This document shows, piece by piece, positions 1 to 8,200 of a stretch of DNA of 64,000 nucleotides. This stretch comes from Tropicimonas marinistellae. Lineage in GTDB: Bacteria > Pseudomonadota > Alphaproteobacteria > Rhodobacterales > Rhodobacteraceae. The stretch spans positions 1 to 64,000 of the forward strand of contig NZ_LNCI01000007.1 in NCBI RefSeq assembly GCF_001509585.1, given 5' to 3'. A program made the position numbers and the translations under genes. Under the pieces are notes generated by a model. That model made no database searches. It had not been told where the DNA came from and saw only the letters and a list, made by a program, of their open reading frames with translations. How positions within the stretch are numbered: position 1 is the first letter of the stretch; each line of letters opens with the position of its first letter.

Positions 1-259
1 GCGAACGCCGACGGAGACGCGCCGCATAGCATCGCCCGATCAAACGCTGCGTTTAGCGGTACTCTCGATTTGCACGGCACTGGGGTAGGAGCAAAGGCGG
101 TGCGGCAAGCGACACCATTCATTACCTTTCACTACCTTGCCCGGGAACAAGGACCATCGAAACGATAGGTATCACGCGCACCAAGGTGGACAGACGAGTG
201 GATTAATCCAACACGTCACATCCTAACTGCTTAATATGAAAGGAATTTTACTACTTTTC
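1..259. other. left-edge sequence without a recognisable gene
   Basis: This stretch is less GC-rich than the rest of the window and is interrupted by stops in all frames. I find no convincing open frame, RNA fold or repeat. It lies downstream of the tRNA-Leu gene, which reads leftwards. No U-rich terminator hairpin is obvious. Confidence 0.5.
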
Positions 260-346
260 TGGTGCCCAGGAGAGGACTCGAACCTCCACGTCCATACGGA
301 CACTAGCACCTGAAGCTAGCGCGTCTACCAATTCCGCCACCTGGGC
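260..346 (-). tRNA. tRNA-Leu (anticodon CAG)
   Basis: Read on the minus strand this folds as a class II tRNA with a long variable arm. The 7-bp acceptor stem pairs GCCCAGG with CCTGGGC, followed by A73 and an encoded CCA at 260-262. The anticodon stem CTAGC/GCTAG encloses the loop TTCAGGT, giving anticodon CAG, which reads the leucine codon CUG. The T-arm carries the usual GGTTCGAGTCC block. The long variable arm and the CAG anticodon both indicate leucine. A perfect-hexamer promoter lies just upstream. Confidence 0.96.
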
Positions 347-365
347 AGGTGTCGTGAGCGCGGTG

Positions 366-392
366 ATTATATCCGGTGCCAGGGGGTGTCAA
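366..392 (-). promoter_or_regulatory. promoter of tRNA-Leu
   Basis: On the minus strand a perfect TTGACA (392-387) is followed after 15 nt by a perfect TATAAT (371-366). The -10 box ends 19 nt before the mature tRNA 5' end, as expected for a stable-RNA promoter. The spacer is two bases shorter than the usual 17. It lies between the tRNA and the start of the oppositely directed NDUFA9-like gene. Confidence 0.75.
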
Positions 393-520
393 CGGCGAAT
401 TCTGCGAATCTGCCGACGCTGTGTCTAGACCTCTGGCATTGCCCGCGACGCAATCGCTGCTTGTTCCGCTACCCCTCCGGCGCTATCTCCAAATTCAGGC
501 ATCGAACGGAGGGCTCTTTC

Positions 521-1501
521 ATGTCCAAACTCGTCACGATCTACGGCGGATCTGGGTTCGTCGGGCGCTACATTGCCCGCCGGATGGCCAAGGAAGGCTG
601 GCGGGTTCGGGTCGCGACACGGGAGCCCGACGAATGCCTGTTCGTGCGGACCTACGGCGAGGTCGGTCAGGTCGAGCCGGTGCCCTGCAACATTCGCCAG
701 GAAGGCTCGGTAAAGGCCGCGATGCACGGCGCCGATGCCGTCATCAACTGCGTCGGTATTCTCGCCGAGCATGGAAAGAACACCTTCGAGGCGCTGCAGA
801 CAGAGGGTGCCGAACGGATCGCGCGGCTTGCCGCGGCCGAGGGTGTCGCGCATCTGGTGCAGTTCTCCGCCATCGGAGCTGACGCGTCGGCGGCCAGCGA
901 CTATGCCCGCACCAAGGCCGAAGGTGAGGCGGCCGTCCTACGGCATATGCCATCGGCCATAATCCTTCGCCCATCGATCATTTTCGGGCCGGAGGACGAG
1001 TTTTTTAACCGTTTCGCATCCATGTCGCGCCTTGGCCCGGTCCTTTCCATCGTCGGCGCCGAAACCAAGTTCCAGCCGGTCTATGTCGACGATGTGGCCA
1101 GGGCGGCGGTCCTGGGAGCAACCGGAAAGGCCGATCCGGGGATTTACGAACTCGGCGGGCCGGATGTCGACAGCTTCCGAGAACTCATGCAGATGATGCT
1201 GCGGACGATCCGCAGGCGGAAGCTCATCTTCAACATGCCGTTCGGCCAGGCAAAGCTGATGGCGCGCACATTCGGTCTTGTCGAAAAGGTCAGCTTCGGG
1301 CTGGTCGAGGCACCGCTGACCGTGGATCAGGTCCGGAATCTCGCGGTGGATAACGTGGTGAGCGCGGGGGCAAAAGGGTTCGCCGAGCTCGGTATCACCC
1401 CTGTTTCGATGGAGGCGGTGCTGCCGGAGTACCTCTGGCGGTTCCGTCCAAGCGGGCAGTACGAGGTCCTGACGGAATCGGCTAAGAACCTCCGGGTCTG
1501 A
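521..1501 (+). CDS. NDUFA9-like NAD(P)-binding SDR protein (complex I-associated family)
   Basis: The 326-aa product is an atypical/extended short-chain dehydrogenase. It has an N-terminal Rossmann motif GGSGFVG (residues 9-15) and a YxxxK pair (Y128, K132). It resembles bacterial homologues of NDUFA9, the 39-kDa accessory subunit of respiratory complex I, usually annotated as 'complex I NDUFA9 subunit family protein'. A role in complex I assembly is known only for the mitochondrial homologue; here it is inference. The start at 521 is preceded by a good ribosome site (acggaggg), whereas a longer frame from 386 adds residues unlike the family. It converges on uppP with a 21-nt gap. Confidence 0.85.
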   Translation: MSKLVTIYGGSGFVGRYIARRMAKEGWRVRVATREPDECLFVRTYGEVGQVEPVPCNIRQEGSVKAAMHGADAVINCVGILAEHGKNTFEALQTEGAERIARLAAAEGVAHLVQFSAIGADASAASDYARTKAEGEAAVLRHMPSAIILRPSIIFGPEDEFFNRFASMSRLGPVLSIVGAETKFQPVYVDDVARAAVLGATGKADPGIYELGGPDVDSFRELMQMMLRTIRRRKLIFNMPFGQAKLMARTFGLVEKVSFGLVEAPLTVDQVRNLAVDNVVSAGAKGFAELGITPVSMEAVLPEYLWRFRPSGQYEVLTESAKNLRV

Positions 1502-1522
1502 AATGTCCGTTCAGGCGTTGTT

Positions 1523-2326
1523 TCAGAGATACGCAATGGCCAGCAGGACGCTGCCGAGCACGATCCGATAGACGACGTAGGGCGTGAAGCTGACGCTGCG
1601 CAGCAGCCGCATCATAAGGGTCAGCGCCAATAGCGCCGATGCGAATGCGAAAGCGGCGGCGAGCCCGGCGTCGCGTATCTGCCCAAGGTTCCCGTCCATC
1701 GCCATTTCAAGCCCCAGCAGCGTTCCGGAGGCCAGGATCGTGGGGATTGACATGAGCATCGCCAGTTTCGCCGCGCCGTGCCGGCCATAGCCGAGCATGC
1801 GCGCCCCGGTGATCGTAATGCCTGAGCGGGACGTGCCCGGGATCAGTGCCACGGCTTGCCAAAGACCCATGATCCAGGCGTGTTTCATGTTCCAGTCGGG
1901 CGCATCGAGCGCCTCTGCGCCACGCTGATCTGCCCAGTAGAGCAAGATACCGAAGAGAAGCATCGTCCATCCGATAACCGCAATTCCACGCAAGCTGTCG
2001 TCAAGCCCGGTGACGTTCAGGATCAGCCCGGCGACGATGACAGGTACCGTGGCGACCAGCAGCAGGAGCGCCAGACGCGCACCCGGGGTGTCGACGCGGC
2101 CGCGAACCAAGCGCGGGAGACCGCCCAGGGCCACCTTCACGTCACGCCAGAAATAGAGTACCACGGCAAACAGAGTACCCACATGCACGGCGACATCGAT
2201 GGCCTGGCCCTGGTCCTCCATACCGGTGAGGTTAGGCAGCAGAATCAGGTGCCCGGAGGAGGAGATGGGCAGAAACTCGGTAACGCCCTGGATTATCGCG
2301 ACAAGAAGTATGTGAAAGAGAGTCAT
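1523..2326 (-). CDS. uppP: undecaprenyl-diphosphate phosphatase (UppP/BacA)
   Basis: This 267-aa integral membrane protein dephosphorylates undecaprenyl pyrophosphate to recycle the lipid carrier for peptidoglycan and other envelope polymers. The two family signatures are intact: the motif around QGVTEFLPISSSGH (residues 13-26, with the catalytic Glu) and PGTSRSG (163-169). Multiple hydrophobic segments and the length match the E. coli enzyme. It is transcribed divergently from gltD across a 217-nt region that holds palindromes. Nothing is unusual in the coding sequence. Confidence 0.96.
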   Translation of the reverse strand: MTLFHILLVAIIQGVTEFLPISSSGHLILLPNLTGMEDQGQAIDVAVHVGTLFAVVLYFWRDVKVALGGLPRLVRGRVDTPGARLALLLLVATVPVIVAGLILNVTGLDDSLRGIAVIGWTMLLFGILLYWADQRGAEALDAPDWNMKHAWIMGLWQAVALIPGTSRSGITITGARMLGYGRHGAAKLAMLMSIPTILASGTLLGLEMAMDGNLGQIRDAGLAAAFAFASALLALTLMMRLLRSVSFTPYVVYRIVLGSVLLAIAYL

Positions 2327-2408
2327 CGGGAACCGGCCTCATCGAATGTTGCGCGCATCGTAACCAGATGATTCTCAATGGAAAGCCCAGAATTATGTAA
2401 GTGTAACT

Positions 2409-2450
2409 GACCCAAAATGGGTCCATTTTCCGTTTTCTAGTGACGGGTCA
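2409..2450. promoter_or_regulatory. paired palindromes in the uppP-gltD intergenic region
   Basis: The AT-richer region between the divergent uppP and gltD genes contains GACCCA-AAA-TGGGTC (2409-2423, perfect 6-bp arms). A second palindrome, TGAC-GG-GTCA, follows at 2441-2450 and shares the GGGTC core. An AT-rich TATATT lies just downstream (about 2463) and could be a -10 box for gltD. The layout suggests operators for a dimeric regulator, but I do not recognise the consensus. It does not match an NtrC site. Confidence 0.4.
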
Positions 2451-2543
2451 AGGGAATTTTCCTATATTTAGGTCACTGATTTTGACTTTATTTCCCGGCT
2501 CAGGGCATGTAATCAACCCCGACTGATCAATGGAGGCAAGCCA

Positions 2544-3980
2544 GTGGCCAAACAGCGAATGCTCCAATTCGTGTCCGTGGACAAGCAGATGCCCGAAAAG
2601 CGGGCGGCCGACTCGCGTGCGCATGATTTCAAGGAGATCTATGGCGAGTTCGCCGACACAAAGGCGACCGAGCAGGCCAGCCGCTGCAGCCAGTGCGGTG
2701 TCCCCTATTGCCAGTCGCATTGCCCGCTGCACAACAATATTCCCGACTGGTTGCGCCTGACCACCGAGGGCCGCCTGCAGGAGGCCTACGAGACCAGCCA
2801 GCTCACCAATACCTTCCCGGAGATCTGCGGCCGCATCTGCCCGCAGGACAGGCTGTGCGAAGGCAATTGCGTGATCGAGCAATCGGGCCATGGCACGGTG
2901 ACCATCGGTGCGGTTGAGAAGTACATTACCGACACGGCCTGGGAAAAGGGGTGGGTGAAACCGATCCGGCCGGCCGTGGAGCGCAGCGAGAGCGTTGCGA
3001 TCATCGGCGCCGGCCCGGGCGGGCTTGCCGCCGCTGACCGGCTACGCCGCGCCGGTGTGCAGGTGACGGTCTACGACCGCTATGACCGGGCCGGCGGGCT
3101 TCTGACCTACGGGATTCCCGGCTTCAAGCTGGAGAAGGACATCGTCCTGCGCCGCAACAAGCAGCTCGAGGACGGCGGCGTGAAGTTCGTGCTCAATTGC
3201 AACGTCGGTGAAGACATCGCCTTTGCCGAGATCCGGGAAAAGCACGATGCAGTGCTGATTGCGACCGGCGTCTACAAGAGCCGCGACCTTCAGGGACCGG
3301 GCTCCGGCGCGAAGGGCATCGTGCGGGCCATCGACTATCTGACCGCCTCCAATCGCAAGAACTTCGGCGATACGGTGCCGGAATACGACAACGGTGAACT
3401 GAACGCGGAAGGCCGCAAGGTTGTCGTCATTGGCGGTGGCGACACCGCGATGGATTGTGTTCGCACGGCGATCCGGCAGGGCGCGGAAAGCGTGAAATGC
3501 CTCTATCGCCGCGACCGGGCAAACATGCCCGGTTCGCAGCGCGAGGTACAGAACGCCGAGGAAGAAGGTGTTGTCTTCGAGTGGCTGACCGCACCCAAAG
3601 GCTTCACCGGCGATCCCGTTTCCGGTGTGATGGTGCAGCGGATGCGTCTCGGAGCGCCCGATGCCACCGGCCGCCAGCGTCCGGAGGTGATCGAGGGCGC
3701 CGACTATGTCGAGGAGGCCGACCTTGTCATCAAGGCGCTTGGCTTCGAGCCGGAGGATTTGCCATCGCTCTGGGGAGAAGAGGCGTTGGAAGTGACCCGC
3801 TGGGGCACCATCAAGGCCGATTTCCGCAGTCACGAAACGGCGATGCCGGGTGTCTTCGCGGTGGGTGACATCGTGCGGGGCGCCAGCCTCGTGGTCTGGG
3901 CGATCCGCGACGGACGCGAGGCGGCCGACGCGATCCTCGGGCGTTTCGAGGCTGCAAGCTCAGTGGTCGCAGCCGAATAA
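2544..3980 (+). CDS. gltD: glutamate synthase small (beta) subunit GltD
   Basis: The 478-aa protein supplies electrons from NADPH to the large GltB subunit, which makes glutamate from glutamine and 2-oxoglutarate. The N-terminal region has the two cysteine clusters that bind the [4Fe-4S] centres (C48, C51, C56, C60 and C95, C99, C105, C109). A FAD-binding GAGPGG motif begins near residue 155 and an NADPH-binding GGGDTAMD motif near residue 295. The start is GTG, chosen because GGAGG sits 7 nt upstream; length matches E. coli GltD (about 470 aa). It leads a gltD-unknown-GFA-gltB operon. Confidence 0.96.
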   Translation: MAKQRMLQFVSVDKQMPEKRAADSRAHDFKEIYGEFADTKATEQASRCSQCGVPYCQSHCPLHNNIPDWLRLTTEGRLQEAYETSQLTNTFPEICGRICPQDRLCEGNCVIEQSGHGTVTIGAVEKYITDTAWEKGWVKPIRPAVERSESVAIIGAGPGGLAAADRLRRAGVQVTVYDRYDRAGGLLTYGIPGFKLEKDIVLRRNKQLEDGGVKFVLNCNVGEDIAFAEIREKHDAVLIATGVYKSRDLQGPGSGAKGIVRAIDYLTASNRKNFGDTVPEYDNGELNAEGRKVVVIGGGDTAMDCVRTAIRQGAESVKCLYRRDRANMPGSQREVQNAEEEGVVFEWLTAPKGFTGDPVSGVMVQRMRLGAPDATGRQRPEVIEGADYVEEADLVIKALGFEPEDLPSLWGEEALEVTRWGTIKADFRSHETAMPGVFAVGDIVRGASLVVWAIRDGREAADAILGRFEAASSVVAAE

Positions 3981-4032
3981 ACGGTAGGCCCTGCTGCCTG
4001 CCGTGAACGACGTGAACCGAAATGGAACTGTA

Positions 4033-4773
4033 ATGAGACCTGACGTAGGGAAATGGATCGTCGCCGTCCTCACCGCATGCGCTGCGGTGAGCGGGTCGGC
4101 CAATGCCGGCACGCGCGTTCAGGTGCCAGAGGGCTGCGAGGGGTTTCTGACGGTCCAAATGAAGGGGTGCGGTGTCTCACACTACTGGCGCTGTGAGGCC
4201 GACCCCGACCAGAACACATGGGAAGTGCACTACGATTTCGAGGGCCCTTTCTCCGTCTCGGTCTACAACCGGGAGTTCCAGTGGCTCGACAGCCGGTACT
4301 TCGGTGATGGGAGTCGTGAACACCTTGTCGACGAAGGGCCCGACCCGGCGTCGCTCAGCACCCTGCTTGAGACGGGCACCGACAGCTACGCCTTCGTCAT
4401 TCACGAGAACGGGCCGGACGGGGAACGCGACATTGTCCACCAGGGCACAGACCGGCTGACCGGGCGCGAGGTCGTCATCGACGGCGTGACACTGCTGGAG
4501 ACCGAGTTCACGGCGACCGCGCTCGATGCCGTCTCCGGCGAAGAGGTCTACACGGTATCGGGCAACCAGTACGTGCTGCCCGAGGAGCGCCTGTTCTTTC
4601 TTGGCCCGGACACGTTCCGTCAGGGCGTCGAGGAACGCGACAACGATTTCAGCCCGGTCCGTTTCATCCGCCCGGGCGAGCCGGGTTTCGATGCGATGAC
4701 CCCGCAGTTCGACTGCGAGGCGACAGAAGAGATACGGTACGTTTTGCCGGCACACAGGGGGCAGGCCGAATGA
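4033..4773 (+). CDS. exported protein of unknown function, between gltD and gltB
   Basis: I do not recognise this 246-aa protein. It begins with a plausible signal peptide (basic start, hydrophobic stretch, SANA-G cleavage near residue 25). The mature part is acidic and has four cysteines (C35, C46, C54, C228), which could form disulfides in the periplasm. An in-frame GTG at 4003 would add ten residues before the signal peptide, so ATG 4033 is preferred, although its ribosome site is weak. Its stop overlaps the next start by 4 nt, so it is cotranslated with the GFA gene and sits inside the glutamate synthase operon. Any link to nitrogen metabolism is only positional. Confidence 0.75.
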   Translation: MRPDVGKWIVAVLTACAAVSGSANAGTRVQVPEGCEGFLTVQMKGCGVSHYWRCEADPDQNTWEVHYDFEGPFSVSVYNREFQWLDSRYFGDGSREHLVDEGPDPASLSTLLETGTDSYAFVIHENGPDGERDIVHQGTDRLTGREVVIDGVTLLETEFTATALDAVSGEEVYTVSGNQYVLPEERLFFLGPDTFRQGVEERDNDFSPVRFIRPGEPGFDAMTPQFDCEATEEIRYVLPAHRGQAE

Positions 4774-5222
4774 GCGCAAACGGAACCCATGCGCAATTGT
4801 CCGGCGCGTGTCTATGCGGCGCCGTATCCGTACGGGTGCGCCCGACACGGCCCGAACTGCACGCCTGCCATTGCGAGATGTGCCGCACGTGGACCGGTGT
4901 CGCGCTCGTCGAGATCGATGTGGCGCCGAAGGACTTCGAGGCGAGTGGCCCGATCAAGCGGTTCACCTCGTCCGATTGGGCGGAACGCGCATGGTGCGAC
5001 GCCTGCGGCACCACCCTCTGGTACAAGCTTACGATCCCGGGCCGGGAGCACTTCGCGGTATCCGCAGGATTGTTCCCGGATGCGGGGAACTTCCCGCTGA
5101 CCAAGGAAATCTACATCGACCGCAAACCGGCCGGATATGCCTTCGCCGGGGACCACCTGCGGCAGACCAAACAGCAATTCGAGGCGAGTCTCGCCTCCGC
5201 GAGCCAAGGAGAGACCCAATGA
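4770..5222 (+). CDS. GFA-family (glutathione-dependent formaldehyde-activating-like) zinc protein
   Basis: The 150-aa product has the Mss4-like zinc-binding pattern of the GFA family: C14-x-C16, then C33-x-C35-x2-C38, and a CxxC pair at C76/C79. Characterised GFA proteins bind zinc and some promote S-hydroxymethylglutathione formation, but most members have no proven substrate, so the function here is open. It overlaps the preceding exported protein (ATGA, 4 nt) and the following gltB (ATGA, 4 nt), so all three are translationally coupled. A second GFA gene lies at 50017-50400. Confidence 0.88.
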   Translation: MSANGTHAQLSGACLCGAVSVRVRPTRPELHACHCEMCRTWTGVALVEIDVAPKDFEASGPIKRFTSSDWAERAWCDACGTTLWYKLTIPGREHFAVSAGLFPDAGNFPLTKEIYIDRKPAGYAFAGDHLRQTKQQFEASLASASQGETQ

Positions 5223-8200
5223 CCAAGTATGACGAGCACTGGGTAGCCGCCGAAACGGCGAAGCGCGACTGGATGGCCGAGAACGGCATGTACCGCGCGG
5301 AGGACGAGCATTCTTCCTGCGGCGTCGGACTCGTGGTCGCCATCGACGGAAAGAAGAGCCGCAGCGTTGTCGAATCCGGCATTACGGCGCTCAAGGCAAT
5401 CTGGCACCGTGGCGCGGTGGATGCCGACGGCAAGACCGGGGACGGCGCAGGCATTCACGTGCAGATCCCGGTACCCTTCTTCTACGACCAGATCCGCCGC
5501 ACCGGCCATGAACCGGATGTGGAGAAGCTGATCGCGGTTGGCCAGGTCTTCCTGCCGCGCATCGATTTCGGCGCGCAGGAAACCTGCCGGACCATCGTCG
5601 AGAGCGAAGTGCTTCGGATGGGCTACTACATCTACGGCTGGCGCCACGTGCCGGTGAACATCGATTGTCTCGGCGAGAAGGCCAATGCGACCCGGCCGGA
5701 GATTGAGCAGATCATCATCTCCAATGCCAAGGGCGTGGACGAGGAGACCTTCGAGCGCGAGCTCTACGTGATCCGTCGCCGGATCGAGAAGGCCGCCGCC
5801 GCTGCCCGTGTGCCGGATTTCTACATCTGCTCACTCAGCTGCCGGTCGGTGATCTACAAGGGCATGATGCTCGCGCAGGACGTGGCCGAGTTTTATCCCG
5901 ACCTCCTGGACGAGCGGTTCGAAAGCGCGTTTGCGATCTATCACCAGAGGTATTCGACCAACACCTTCCCGCAATGGTGGCTGGCGCAACCTTTCCGGAT
6001 GCTGGCGCATAACGGCGAGATCAACACGCTGAAGGGCAACGTCAACTGGATGAAGAGTCACGAGATCCGGCTCGCCTCCTCCACGTTCGGCGCACTCGCG
6101 GAGGACATCAAGCCGATCATCGCACAAGGTTCGAGCGACTCCGCCGCGCTTGACTCGGTCTTCGAGATGCTGGTGCGCGCCGGCCGCTCCGCGCCGATGG
6201 CAAAGACGATGCTGGTGCCGGAAAGCTGGTCCAAGCAGGCGGTGGAACTACCCGAACCTTGGCGTGACATGTACTCCTACGTCAACTCGGTGATGGAGCC
6301 GTGGGACGGCCCAGCGGCGCTCGCAATGACCGACGGTCGCTGGGTTTGCGGCGGGTTGGACCGCAACGGGCTCCGGCCGATGCGCTATGTGGTGACCGGC
6401 GAGGGCCTGCTGATTGCCGGTTCGGAGGTGGGCATGGTGCCGACCAACGAGACCACGGTTGTCGAAAAGGGTGCGCTTGGGCCGGGGCAACTGATTGCCG
6501 TCGATATGTCCGAGGGCGTCCTGTACCACGATACCGAGATAAAGGACCGCCTTGCCGCCTCTCAGCCCTTCGGTGATTGGGTTGGCAAGATCAACGAACT
6601 GGACGAGGTTCTCGAAGGCCAGGCCGAAAAGCCGATGTTCACTGGCTCGGAGCTCCGCAAGCGGCAGATTGCGTCTGGCTTCTCGGTGGAGGAACTCGAA
6701 CAGATTCTCGTCCCGATGGCCGAAGACGGCAAGGAAGCCATTGCCTCTATGGGCGATGACACGCCGGCCGCGGTGCTCTCCGAAAAATACCGCCCGCTCA
6801 GCCACTACTTCCGGCAGAACTTCAGCCAGGTGACGAACCCGCCGATCGACTCGCTTCGCGAGTACCGGGTGATGAGCCTGAAGACGCGGTTCGGCAACCT
6901 CAAGAACGTGCTCGACGAGGACAGCAGCCAGACCGAGATCATCATTCTGGACAGCCCCTTCGTCGGCAATACGCAGTTCGACAAACTCGTGAGCGAGTTC
7001 AAGTCGCCGATGGTGGAGATCGACTGCACCTTCCCGGCGGACGGCCACCACAACGCGCTTGGCGAGGCGCTGCGGCGCATCCGGGAGGATGCCGAAGAGG
7101 CGGTACGCTCCGGCGCGGGGCACATCGTTCTGACTGACCAGTACCAGTCGGCCGACAAAGTGCCGATGCCAATGATCCTGGCCACCAGCGCGGTCCATTC
7201 CTGGCTGACGCGTGAGGGGCTGCGGACCTTCTGCTCGCTCAACGTGCGTTCCGCGGAATGCATCGATCCGCACTACTTCGCGGTGCTCATCGGCTGTGGC
7301 GCGACCACGGTAAACGCCTATCTGGCCGAGGATAGCCTTGCCGACCGGATCGAGCGCGGTCTGCTGGATTGCACCCTCAACGAAGCGATTGCCAGGTATC
7401 GGGCCGCGGTCGACGCGGGCCTGCTGAAGATCATGTCCAAGATGGGTATCTCGGTCATTTCTTCGTATCGCGGCGGATTGAACTTCGAAGCCGTGGGGCT
7501 GTCCCGCGCGCTCGTGGCGGAGTATTTTCCCGGCATGGTCTCCCGTATCTCCGGGATCGGTGTTGCCGGGATCCAGCGCAAGATCGAAAAGATCCATGCA
7601 AAAGGGTGGCTTGGCGGCACCGACATCCTGCCCATCGGCGGATTCTACAAAGCGCGCAAGTCGGGCGAGACCCATGCCTGGGGTGCGCAGACGATGCATA
7701 TGCTGCAAACCGCTTGCAATACGGGTTCCTTCGAACTGTGGAAGCAGTTTTCCAAGAAGATGCAATCGAACCCGCCGATCCACCTGCGCGACCTGATGGA
7801 TTTCAAGCCACTCGGTCGGCCGGTACCGATCGAGGAAGTGGAAAGCATCACCTCGATCCGCAAGCGGTTCGTCACGCCCGGCATGTCACTCGGCGCACTC
7901 AGCCCCGAGGCACACAAAACCCTGAACGTTGCCATGAACCGGATCGGTGCCAAATCCGACTCCGGCGAGGGTGGCGAGGATCCGGCGCATTTCGTGCCGG
8001 AGCCCAACGGCGACAACCCCTCTGCCAAGATCAAGCAGGTGGCCTCCGGCCGGTTCGGCGTGACCGCCGAATACCTGAACCACTGCGAGGAACTGGAAAT
8101 CAAGGTGGCCCAGGGCGCCAAGCCCGGCGAGGGCGGCCAGTTGCCGGGCCTCAAGGTCACGGACCTGATCGCGCGTCTGCGCCACTCGACCAAGGGCGTG

